Assembly: GCA_039802005.1 (NCBI GenBank)
Contig: JBDRVV010000007.1
Coordinates: forward strand, 1-64,000
Reading direction: 5' to 3'
DNA length: 64,000 bases
DNA from: a candidate division WOR-3 bacterium
Lineage (GTDB): Bacteria > Hydrothermota > Tepidihabitantia > SM23-42 > JAOAFX01
The notes under the pieces were generated by a model, which made no database searches, had not been told where the DNA came from, and saw nothing but the letters and a program-made list of their open reading frames with translations. The position numbers and the translations under genes were made by a program. Position 1 is the first letter of the stretch. Every line of letters starts with the position of its first letter. This document shows, piece after piece, positions 36,787 through 44,665 of this stretch.

Positions 36787-37824
36787 ATGGATAAAGATAA
36801 GAGGAAGGAACTTTTGATTAATGCGGTTACAAATAGGGCAGAAATATATGGGTTAATTGGGAAGTATGAAAAGGCGATTGAAGAGTATGATAAAATTCTC
36901 AGAATTTTCAAAAAACTTGATCGATCAATCAGAGTAGATATTATCCTTCGCATTTCTGGATTGTTAATTACGGGGAGATTGGATTTGAAAAATGCCCGCA
37001 GGTTTATATATAAATTACAAAAATTTCCGGGAATAAAAAAATATCCTCATTTTGAAGCAAGAATTTTTAATCTACTGGGGGTAATCTGCCGGCGTGAACT
37101 CAATTATGCTCAAGCAGAAAAATATTTTCAAAAAGCATTGAATATATACAAAAAATTAAAAGATGATTATGGGATGAACGGGGTTTTGAGTAATATTGCC
37201 CTGCTTGCTTTTAACCGGGATGAGTATGATAACGCCCTGCACTACTATAATAAATGTCTTCTTTTGGATAAGAAGATTAATGATAAGTTGGGGATGGCAA
37301 CGACATTTAATAATATTGGACTTGTTTATCAAGAAATAGGCGATTATAAAAAAGCAATACAATATTATAATAAAGCTTTAATCGCAGCGGAAAAAACCGG
37401 ATATAGAATGGGTGTAGGTTCAGCATTGGGTAATTGTGGTGCAGTTTTTGAAAAACAGGGTGATTATCCAAAAGCGATAGAATATTACAAAAAGAACTTC
37501 CAAATCGCAAAAGAACTCGGATTTCGGAGACAGCTCGGTATTTCTTCGGGCCTGCTCGGCAAGGTTTTTATTATTAATGGTGAATATACCCAGGCACTCA
37601 AATTTTTGAAAATTGCATTTGCCATATTCCAGGAATTAAACGATATTAGTAGAATGACCCTGGCACAAATCCATCTGGGCATTACTTATACAAAATTACG
37701 ACAATATGCTAAGGCAGGTGTTCATCTTTACAGGGCAGAGCAGAATGCAATGAAAATGAATGATAAAAAGTTGCTTTCTTTGGTCAAGTCTGCTATAGTT
37801 GATTTAGAAAAAAACAAAAAATAG
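36787..37824 (+). CDS. Second tetratricopeptide-repeat protein
   Basis: The protein is 345 residues from the ATG at 36787; a GTG at 36766 inside the previous gene is less likely. It holds about seven TPR units (FNLLGVICRRELNYAQAEKYF, ATTFNNIGLVYQEIGDYKKAIQYY, ALGNCGAVFEKQGDYPKAIEYY). It is similar in style to the preceding TPR protein and separated from it by one base. The two might be halves of one ancestral protein split by a stop, or a duplicated pair. No catalytic domain is visible. Confidence 0.78.
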   Translation: MDKDKRKELLINAVTNRAEIYGLIGKYEKAIEEYDKILRIFKKLDRSIRVDIILRISGLLITGRLDLKNARRFIYKLQKFPGIKKYPHFEARIFNLLGVICRRELNYAQAEKYFQKALNIYKKLKDDYGMNGVLSNIALLAFNRDEYDNALHYYNKCLLLDKKINDKLGMATTFNNIGLVYQEIGDYKKAIQYYNKALIAAEKTGYRMGVGSALGNCGAVFEKQGDYPKAIEYYKKNFQIAKELGFRRQLGISSGLLGKVFIINGEYTQALKFLKIAFAIFQELNDISRMTLAQIHLGITYTKLRQYAKAGVHLYRAEQNAMKMNDKKLLSLVKSAIVDLEKNKK

Positions 37825-37830
37825 GTTTTC

Positions 37831-37858
37831 TTGACTTTTGTAAATTTTTCGCTATAAT
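37831..37858 (+). promoter_or_regulatory. Promoter of the P5C dehydrogenase - glutamine synthetase operon
   Basis: TTGACT (37831-37836), 16 bp, TATAAT (37853-37858). The AAGGAGG Shine-Dalgarno (37865-37871) begins where transcription should start, and the ATG is at 37880. Confidence 0.8.
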
Positions 37859-37879
37859 TGGTTGAAGGAGGTTATTATT

Positions 37880-39445
37880 ATGAAACCATTTAGGAATGAG
37901 AAATATACTGATTTTACAATCGCAGAAAACAGAAAAAAGATGGAAAAAGCCCTTGCTGAGGTTGAGGCACAATTTGGCAGGGAATATGATATCATCATCG
38001 GTGGTAAAAGGGTTAAGACAAATAATAAATTGATTTCATATAATCCATCAAAAAAAGACCAGGTCGTAGGTGTTTTCCAGAAGGCAGATGAAAAGATTGC
38101 GGAACAGGCAATGGCTGCGGCATTGGAGACATTCAAGACCTGGCAATATACGCCTGCAAAGGTCAGGGCAAATTATCTATTTAAAATGGCAAATATTATG
38201 CGTAAGAGAAGACTGGAACTCGACTCCTGGCTTGTTTTTGAGGCAGGGAAAAACTGGAATGAGGCAGATGCAGATATTGCTGAGGCAATAGATTTTTGTG
38301 AATACTATGGCAGGGAAGCATTAAGATATGATAAGGGTCCAAAACTCCTTCAATATCCAGGTGAAAAGGATGTGCAGGTTTATATCCCATTAGGTGTAGG
38401 AATTGTTATCCCACCCTGGAACTTCCCGATGGCAATTTTGACCGGTATGACGACCGCAGCATTTGTAAGCGGAAACACGGTAATTTTGAAACCCTCAAGT
38501 GATACACCAACAATTGCCTATAAATTTATGGAAGTGGTGGAAGAAGCGGGTGTTCCATCCGGGGTTGTAAATTTTATGACTGGTTCAGGTGCACTTGCCG
38601 GTGATTATCTTGTGCGTCATCCAAAGACAAGATTTATCGCCTTCACTGGCTCAAAAGAAGTTGGTCTGCGGATCGTTGAACAGGCGGCAAAGACCCAGCC
38701 CGGACAGATATGGATAAAAAGGGTAGTTGCTGAAATGGGTGGTAAAGATGCAATTATAGTGGATTCTGAGGCAGATATTGATAGTGCAGTCAACGGTGTC
38801 CTTGTTTCTGCCTTTGGTTATCAGGGGCAGAAATGTTCTGCCTGCTCAAGGCTTATCCTTGATGATAAGATTTATGAAAAATTTATGGAGAAGTTTGTTC
38901 CCAGGGTTGAGGCCATTAAAGTTGGACCAGTAAAGTATTTTGAAAATTATATGGGACCGGTAATAAGCCAGAGTGCCTACAACTCAATAATGGAATACAT
39001 AAAGATTGGAAAATCCGAAGGCAGACTCGTTTGTGGTGGTGAGCCGGCAGGTGATGAGGGATGGTTTATCAGACCTACCGTGATTGAGATTGATAGTCCG
39101 AAGGCGAGGATATTCCAGGAAGAGATATTTGGACCTGTCCTTGCTGTGATAAGGGCTCGTAATTATGACCATGCAATAGAACTTGCCAATGATTCTGAAT
39201 ATGGTCTCACCGGTGCAGTATATACAAAGAATCGCAAGAAGATTGAAAGGGCAAAGAAGGAATTCTTTGTTGGCAATCTTTATATAAATCGGAAATGCAC
39301 GGGCGCACTCGTTGGTGTCCATCCATTCGGTGGTTTCAATATGTCAGGAACCGATTCCAAGGCAGGAGGTCCTGATTATTTACTATTATTCACCCAGGCA
39401 AAATCAATCGCTGAGTATGTAGGAATCAAGAAGAGGAAAAAATGA
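37880..39445 (+). CDS. pruA: L-glutamate gamma-semialdehyde (P5C) dehydrogenase
   Basis: The 521-residue NAD(P)-dependent aldehyde dehydrogenase oxidises glutamate semialdehyde to glutamate. Motifs are 'GVGIVIPPWNFPMAILTGM', 'TVILKPSSDTPTIAYK', 'FIAFTGSKEVGLRI', the catalytic Glu in 'VAEMGGKDAIIVDSEAD' and the nucleophile Cys in 'YQGQKCSACSRLIL'. The start is the ATG at 37880 after AAGGAGG, not the upstream TTG. The 3' end overlaps glnA (ATGA). The RocA/PruA2 type is distinguished by the N-terminal extension. No proline dehydrogenase is nearby. Confidence 0.92.
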   Translation: MKPFRNEKYTDFTIAENRKKMEKALAEVEAQFGREYDIIIGGKRVKTNNKLISYNPSKKDQVVGVFQKADEKIAEQAMAAALETFKTWQYTPAKVRANYLFKMANIMRKRRLELDSWLVFEAGKNWNEADADIAEAIDFCEYYGREALRYDKGPKLLQYPGEKDVQVYIPLGVGIVIPPWNFPMAILTGMTTAAFVSGNTVILKPSSDTPTIAYKFMEVVEEAGVPSGVVNFMTGSGALAGDYLVRHPKTRFIAFTGSKEVGLRIVEQAAKTQPGQIWIKRVVAEMGGKDAIIVDSEADIDSAVNGVLVSAFGYQGQKCSACSRLILDDKIYEKFMEKFVPRVEAIKVGPVKYFENYMGPVISQSAYNSIMEYIKIGKSEGRLVCGGEPAGDEGWFIRPTVIEIDSPKARIFQEEIFGPVLAVIRARNYDHAIELANDSEYGLTGAVYTKNRKKIERAKKEFFVGNLYINRKCTGALVGVHPFGGFNMSGTDSKAGGPDYLLLFTQAKSIAEYVGIKKRKK

Positions 39446-40761
39446 CTGAAAACGAAATAATTAAAGAGATAAAAAAGAATGATATAAAATTCATTGACCT
39501 CTGGTTTTCAGATATCCTCGGGTCAATAAAGAATGTAACGATTACAATTGTAGAATTACAAAAGGCACTAAGAGATGGGATATGGTTTGATGGCTCGTCA
39601 GTGGAAGGGTTCGGCAGGATATGTGAAAGTGATATGTTCTTAAGGCCTGACCTTGATACATTCCGGATAATACCATGGAATGCAGAAAAGACTGCAAGAT
39701 TTATCTGTGATGTATATGGTCCTGACCACAAGCCTTCAGTGGTTGACCCGCGTGGCTTACTCAAAAAGGTCCTTTCAAATCTTAAAAAAGATGGTATGGA
39801 ATTTAATGTCGGTGCGGAACTTGAATTTTACTTATTCCAGCGTGATGGTTCAAGGATTACACCTTTACTACATGACCAGGTTGGATACTTTGACTTAGGT
39901 GGTGATTTAGCATTACGGGTACGTAAACAGATGTGTGAAAAACTATCGGAATTCGGTATCGTGGTTGAAGCAGGCCACCATGAAGTAGGGAAGAGCCAGC
40001 ACGAGATTGACTTAAGATATACTGATGCACTACAACTTGCAGATAATATTCTGACGGCAAAGATGGTGATAAAACGTATTGCCGAAGAACACAATCTCTA
40101 TGCGACATTTATGCCTAAGCCATTGTTCGGAATGGCAGGTTGCGGAATGCATACCCATCAGAGTATATTCAAGAATGGGAAAAATATATTTGCGGACCCG
40201 AAGGATGATTATGGTCTTTCTGAGACAGCCTACCATTACCTTGCAGGTCTTTTAGCTCACATAAAAGAGATTTCCGCGGTGATTTCACCCATAGTAAATT
40301 CTTATAAGAGGCTGGTATCTGGTTTTGAGGCACCGGTCTATATCTGCTGGGGAAGGATGAATCGCTCAGCACTGGTGCGTGTTCCTCAGATCACGAAGAA
40401 TAGATTGAATAGTACCCGTCTTGAGCTCCGTTCAGTTGACCCCTGCACAAATCCCTATCTTGCATTCAGTGTTATCCTTGAGGCTGGTATTGATGGTGTG
40501 AAGAGAAAATTGAAACCACCAAAACCGGTTGAAGAAGATGTTTATCATCTTGAGAGTATGGATTTACAATCCAAGGGTATTGATGTTCTTCCAAGGTCAT
40601 TATGGGAGGCATTGCAATATTACCATAAGAGTAATCTTGTAAAAAGGACATTTGGTGAGACACTCTTTGAAAAATACTACGAGATAAAAACGCGGGAATG
40701 GAATGAATACTCAATCCAGGTCTCAAAATGGGAGGTTGATAAGTATTTGGAGATATATTAA
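39442..40761 (+). CDS. glnA: Glutamine synthetase type I
   Basis: The 439-residue protein makes glutamine from glutamate and ammonia. Motifs are 'FDGSSVEGFGRICESDMFL', 'NVGAELEFYLF', 'GCGMHTHQSIF' (ATP/ammonia site), 'VSGFEAPVYICWGRMNRSAL' and 'LELRSVDPCTNPYLAFS'. The length suits the GSI-alpha subtype without the ~25-residue insert. A Tyr in EEDVYHLES lies near the adenylylation position, but regulation by it is unproven. Translational coupling (ATGA) to P5C dehydrogenase links glutamate production directly to glutamine synthesis. Confidence 0.95.
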   Translation: MTENEIIKEIKKNDIKFIDLWFSDILGSIKNVTITIVELQKALRDGIWFDGSSVEGFGRICESDMFLRPDLDTFRIIPWNAEKTARFICDVYGPDHKPSVVDPRGLLKKVLSNLKKDGMEFNVGAELEFYLFQRDGSRITPLLHDQVGYFDLGGDLALRVRKQMCEKLSEFGIVVEAGHHEVGKSQHEIDLRYTDALQLADNILTAKMVIKRIAEEHNLYATFMPKPLFGMAGCGMHTHQSIFKNGKNIFADPKDDYGLSETAYHYLAGLLAHIKEISAVISPIVNSYKRLVSGFEAPVYICWGRMNRSALVRVPQITKNRLNSTRLELRSVDPCTNPYLAFSVILEAGIDGVKRKLKPPKPVEEDVYHLESMDLQSKGIDVLPRSLWEALQYYHKSNLVKRTFGETLFEKYYEIKTREWNEYSIQVSKWEVDKYLEIY

Positions 40762-40850
40762 ATAGAGGGCTAAAGAGGGATAAAGAAGGCTAAAGAGGGC
40801 GGTAGAAGGCGATACAGGGCAGTAAAGGGCAATAGAGGGCGAAAAAAGGC
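40761..40850 (+). repeat. Degenerate 10-bp tandem repeat, nine copies, purine-rich
   Basis: Nine consecutive decamers of the form NNNANAGGGC follow the glnA stop without indels (aatagagggc, taaagaggga, taaagaaggc, taaagagggc, ggtagaaggc, gatacagggc, agtaaagggc, aatagagggc, gaaaaaaggc). The strand is almost all purine. Its function is unknown. Confidence 0.85.
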
Positions 40851-41216
40851 AAGCGATTCTTGTATTAGAATTATGTTTCCAATTTGGAATTTGATCTCAC
40901 CCTCCATACATCAAATCCCTCACCCTTGTGGGAGTCCCCTTTCTAAGATTCCTCTTTTCTCTCTCCCCCTTTCTTAAAGGGGGATAAGGTATTTAGGGGC
41001 AATAAGACGCAATTGGTTGAGATCCTCTCCCCCTTCCTTAAAGGGGGATAAAGGGGGATTGGACGATAAGCAAAACCCTATTACGAAACGGGCTGCGAAA
41101 CCGTTCAATGAAAGACAAAAACTAAATTTTTTAATTTGGTGTTTGGAATTTGGGATTTATTCCTGTGTGGGCGCTCGGGGCAAATCTAAACATTATAACA
41201 AGTGGCTAAAATAAAT
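40851..41216. repeat. Intergenic region with dispersed CCCCC/GGGGG repeats
   Basis: No credible gene is visible. Two palindromic C5/G5 elements lie at 40961-41000 and 41025-41060, related to 143-175 and 2081-2128. Around 41090-41160 there are 'gggatttattcctgtg' and 'tttggtgtttggaatttggg' simple-repeat fragments. Confidence 0.55.
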
Positions 41217-41217
41217 C

Positions 41218-41273
41218 TGTAGGAGCCGCTTCCCAGCAGCGATATAATGTCGTGGTTGGAAACAGCTCCTACA
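41218..41273. repeat. REP-like inverted repeat with GTAG foot
   Basis: A 56-bp imperfect inverted repeat starts TGTAGGAGC and ends GCTCCTACA. The inner arms TTCCCAGCAGCGA and TCGTGGTTGGAA are largely complementary. The left half (GTAGGAGC, hairpin, CGAT) shares the GTAG...CGAT frame with units at 32-57 and 59348-59373. Confidence 0.65.
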
Positions 41274-41455
41274 ATATTCCTGTTTGACCGTTTGACAATT
41301 GCATTATTGTCCTGTAACCATTTTTATTTAGGTTTTTCTCCAAAAAGTTGGGAGATTTGCTGGATAAAAATGTTTGAAATGCAAAATTTTCAGGTTAGGG
41401 GTAGATTGGAGTTAATTCGTAAGAATTTTATTCCATTTTCAACCGACACTTATTA

Positions 41456-41487
41456 TTATTCCACAATTTTAGAATTATGGAATAATG
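41456..41487. promoter_or_regulatory. 32-bp palindrome upstream of guaA
   Basis: The arms ATTATTCCAcAATT and AATTaTGGAATAAT flank a TTAG loop. That is 14-bp arms with a single mismatch. It lies 46 bp before the guaA -35 box. It could be a repressor operator for the purine operon or an RNA hairpin. No matching family is recognised. Confidence 0.45.
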
Positions 41488-41532
41488 GAATGGTGAAGAA
41501 ATGTTAAAATAAGGTGATTTGATAAAATATCA

Positions 41533-41560
41533 TTGATTTTTATGAAAATCTGGATATCAT
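41533..41560 (+). promoter_or_regulatory. Leaderless promoter of guaA
   Basis: TTGATT (41533-41538), 16 bp, TATCAT (41555-41560), then TATTT and the ATG at 41566. The long open frame beginning at 41533 overlaps the promoter and is therefore not the true start. Confidence 0.65.
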
Positions 41561-41565
41561 TATTT

Positions 41566-43068
41566 ATGATAGCAGTAATCGATTTTGGCTCCCAGTATAC
41601 CCAGTTGATTGCCCGCAGGGTAAGGGAATGTGGGGTATTTTCAGAGATCTTCAGTTGTTTTATTGATAGATTAAAGACCGAAAATCTTGAAGGTATCATT
41701 CTCTCCGGTGGTCCGGGTAGCGTCTATGAGTCTGATATTAAAGTATTTAAACAATTCTTTGAATACAATGTCCCGGTTTTAGGGATATGTTATGGCCTGC
41801 AATTGACAGCTCAAATGTTCGGCGGTAAGGTCCAACACACAAAATGCCGTGAATATGGACCTGCGGAGATTAAAATTAGGAATAACCTTTTGTTTGAAGG
41901 CCTACCGGTTAGATTTAAAGTCTGGATGAGCCACGGCGATTCAGTAGTTACATTGCCCCCGCGAGCAAAGGTAATCGCATCAACCGATACTACACCGATT
42001 GCCGGTCTCCAGTTGAGAAACTTTTATGGTGTCCAGTTTCATCCGGAAGTTAGACATACGCAATATGGTATGAAAATAATAAATAATTTTCTATTTAGAA
42101 TCTGCAAGGCAAAGAAGACCTGGTCAATGGGAAAGTTTATAAACGAAAAGATAAAAGAGATAAGAGAAACCGTTGGTGATAAAAAGGCAATCTGCGCAAT
42201 AAGTGGGGGAATTGATTCTACCGTAGCCGGTGTTCTGACATCCAGGGCGATCGGGAGCAAATTTGTGGGCATATTTGTTGATAATGGTTTGTTAAGATAT
42301 AATGAACGAGAAGAGGTTGAAAGGAATTTGAAAAATAGAATGCATTTGATAGTTGTTGATGCGAGGAAGAGATTTTTGAACAAATTAAGTGGGATAAAAG
42401 AACCGGAACAGAAACGTAAAATTATTGGCAACGAATTTATTAAAATTTTTGAAGAAGAAGCGAGCAAGATAAAAGGTGTGGAATATTTAATCCAGGGGAC
42501 ATTGTATCCTGATGTCATAGAATCCGGAAAGGGTATCGGACCTTCAGCAGTGATCAAGAGCCATCACAATGTCGGAGGATTGCCTGAAAAAATGCACCTG
42601 AAGATTATTGAGCCATTGAGGATGCTTTTTAAAGACGAGGTTCGGGAAATAGCAAGAAGATTGAGGATGCCAGAGACATTTATCCAGAGAAAACCATTCC
42701 CGGGACCGGGTCTTGCCGTGCGCATTGTCGGGGAGATTAATGAACAAAAACTTGAAACATTAAGACAGGCAGATAGAATCTTACAGGAAGAGGCACAAAA
42801 ATTAAAGAATTATAAAGATATATGGCAGATTTTTGCCGTGCTTTTGCCTTTAGGGAGTGTGGGTGTAATGGGTGATAAAAGGACCTATGAGAATGTGTGT
42901 GCAATAAGGGCGGTCTATAGTGAGGATGGGATGACAGCAGACTGGGTTAAATTACCGGACTATTTTTTGCGACAGGTTTCAAGCCGCATTACCAATGAAG
43001 TAAAGGGTATAAACCGGGTTGTTTACGATATTACATCTAAACCACCCGCAACAATAGAATGGGAGTGA
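41566..43068 (+). CDS. guaA: GMP synthase (glutamine-hydrolysing)
   Basis: The 500-residue protein starts at MIAVIDFGSQYTQLIARR, matching the usual GuaA N-terminus. The GATase domain has Cys in LGICYGLQLTAQ and His/Glu in VQFHPEVRHT. The ATP-pyrophosphatase domain has the PP-loop 'AISGGIDSTVAG'. The C-terminal dimerisation domain ends in 'NRVVYDITSKPPATIEWE', which is diagnostic. It converts XMP to GMP in the cytoplasm. It is followed after one base by purF, forming a purine operon. Confidence 0.96.
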   Translation: MIAVIDFGSQYTQLIARRVRECGVFSEIFSCFIDRLKTENLEGIILSGGPGSVYESDIKVFKQFFEYNVPVLGICYGLQLTAQMFGGKVQHTKCREYGPAEIKIRNNLLFEGLPVRFKVWMSHGDSVVTLPPRAKVIASTDTTPIAGLQLRNFYGVQFHPEVRHTQYGMKIINNFLFRICKAKKTWSMGKFINEKIKEIRETVGDKKAICAISGGIDSTVAGVLTSRAIGSKFVGIFVDNGLLRYNEREEVERNLKNRMHLIVVDARKRFLNKLSGIKEPEQKRKIIGNEFIKIFEEEASKIKGVEYLIQGTLYPDVIESGKGIGPSAVIKSHHNVGGLPEKMHLKIIEPLRMLFKDEVREIARRLRMPETFIQRKPFPGPGLAVRIVGEINEQKLETLRQADRILQEEAQKLKNYKDIWQIFAVLLPLGSVGVMGDKRTYENVCAIRAVYSEDGMTADWVKLPDYFLRQVSSRITNEVKGINRVVYDITSKPPATIEWE

Positions 43069-43069
43069 T

Positions 43070-44494
43070 ATGTGTGGTATAATCGGGATAATTGGTAAAG
43101 GAAGGGCGATTGATTATATTTATCCCGGTTTGATTGCATTACAACACCGGGGACAGGATGCAGCCGGCGCGGTGACATACGAACAAACTTTCCACTTGAA
43201 AAAAGGGCAGGGGCTGGTTACAAATGTTTTTAATTCGAAGAACATTGCCCGCCTTGATGGTGATATCGGCATCGGTCATGTGCGCTATCCTACAGTGGGA
43301 CCCGGTGGCATTGAAGATGCCCAGCCATTTGTGTTGACTGTACCTTACGGTATCGCCCTTGCGCACAATGGTAATTTGGTCAATTATTTTGATTTAAAGA
43401 AAGAAATAATTGAAAAGGATTTAAGATATCTGAATTCAAATTGTGATGCGGAAATTATATTGAATATTCTTTCAATTGAACTTTCAAAAATGGATTTGAG
43501 TAAATTTAATGCCGATTTATTATTCCAGGCACTCAAACGAGTATATGATAAATTGATTGGTAGTTTTGCAGTGGTCTGTATTATCGCAGGAAAGGGTCTA
43601 CTTGCCTTCAGGGATAAGAATGGAATAAAACCCCTTGTCTATGCACCAAATGGTGAAGGTTACACCTTTGCCTCAGAGAGTGTAGCACTTGATATGCTTG
43701 GATGTTCAGAATTCAAAGATGTAGAACCGGGTGAAGCAATATTTATTGATACACACAATAATGTATTTTCAAAAAAGATTCATAATGGGAAAAAGGCAAC
43801 CTGCATATTTGAATATGTATATTTTGCAAGACCGGATTCGGTTATTGATGGAATAGGTGTTTATGAAGCACGGTTAAGATTGGGCGAAGAACTTGGAAAG
43901 GAATGTCTGAAGGCCGGGATAAAACCTGATGTTGTAGTTCCTGTTCCCGATACTGCCCGGGGATCTGCCCAGATGGTAGCAGAAGTCTTAAAGGTGAAAC
44001 ATCGTGAAGGTTTGATAAAGAATCGTTATATCTACCGAACATTTATTATGCCTACCCAGGAGAAAAGAATTGAATCAGTGCGTATGAAACTGAATGTAAT
44101 AAAATCAGAAATCAAGAATAAAAAAGTTCTACTAATAGATGATTCAATCGTTCGCGGTAATACATCAAAAGAGATAATCGGATTGATACGGAGTGCCGGA
44201 GCGAAAGAGGTTTATTTTGGTGTTTATTCACCACCCCTTAAATATCCCTGCGTCTATGGAATAGATATGCAGACCAGGGGTGAATTTATTGCCCGAAATA
44301 AATCAGTTGAAGAAATAAAAAAGACAATCGGCGCAGACGCTTTGATATATCAATCCGTGGAGGGATTGATAAAAGGTGTAGGAATGGGTACCACAGATTT
44401 TTGCACTGCCTGTTTTGCTGGTGATTATCCTACTGAAATATCAGAAGGATTTTTGGAAAAGATTGAAAGAGATAGAATAAAAAAGGCAAATTAG
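43070..44494 (+). CDS. purF: Amidophosphoribosyltransferase PurF
   Basis: The 474-residue enzyme catalyses the first step of purine biosynthesis. It begins MCGIIGI, with Cys2 as the Ntn nucleophile without a long propeptide. It has 'GIGHVRYPTVGPGG', 'LAHNGNLVNYFDLK', the PRPP loop 'VLLIDDSIVRGNTSKEI' and 'ARPDSVIDG'. Cysteines in ATCIFEY, YPCVYGI and FCTACF match the four ligands of the Bacillus-type 4Fe-4S cluster. It is the last gene of the guaA operon. Confidence 0.96.
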   Translation: MCGIIGIIGKGRAIDYIYPGLIALQHRGQDAAGAVTYEQTFHLKKGQGLVTNVFNSKNIARLDGDIGIGHVRYPTVGPGGIEDAQPFVLTVPYGIALAHNGNLVNYFDLKKEIIEKDLRYLNSNCDAEIILNILSIELSKMDLSKFNADLLFQALKRVYDKLIGSFAVVCIIAGKGLLAFRDKNGIKPLVYAPNGEGYTFASESVALDMLGCSEFKDVEPGEAIFIDTHNNVFSKKIHNGKKATCIFEYVYFARPDSVIDGIGVYEARLRLGEELGKECLKAGIKPDVVVPVPDTARGSAQMVAEVLKVKHREGLIKNRYIYRTFIMPTQEKRIESVRMKLNVIKSEIKNKKVLLIDDSIVRGNTSKEIIGLIRSAGAKEVYFGVYSPPLKYPCVYGIDMQTRGEFIARNKSVEEIKKTIGADALIYQSVEGLIKGVGMGTTDFCTACFAGDYPTEISEGFLEKIERDRIKKAN

Positions 44495-44618
44495 GGCAAT
44501 TAATGACAAAAAGAAAGGCTAAAATTGTGAACCCGAAGATTTACTTTACATTTGTAGATTTAGAATTAGATGTGCAACACCTTTTGTGAGGGATTAGTAA
44601 ACTAAAAATATTTTACTC

Positions 44619-44646
44619 TTGATTTTTCGGACGGGATATTTATAAT
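44619..44646 (+). promoter_or_regulatory. Promoter of the VCBS-repeat secreted protein
   Basis: TTGATT (44619-44624), 16 bp, TATAAT (44641-44646), then a short leader with GGGAGGAG before the ATG at 44666. The rest of 44495-44618 shows nothing recognisable. Confidence 0.75.
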
Positions 44647-44665
44647 AATTTTAAGGGAGGAGATT

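Noticed and set aside
40761-40850. CRISPR-like array
   Set aside because: The repeat period is 10 bp with no spacers and no cas genes are present. It is a simple tandem repeat.
41017-41507. Two short open frames (65 and 86 codons) between glnA and guaA
   Set aside because: They lie over dispersed repeats, the REP element and the palindrome. They lack a Shine-Dalgarno or promoter and show no protein-like composition.
41533-41565. Upstream extension of guaA giving a longer N-terminus
   Set aside because: The extension encodes the promoter (TTGATT-16-TATCAT). GuaA proteins begin at the MIxVIDFGSQ motif, which starts at 41566.
42039-42557. 172-codon minus-strand open frame
   Set aside because: It is antisense to the PP-loop region of guaA and has no start signals.
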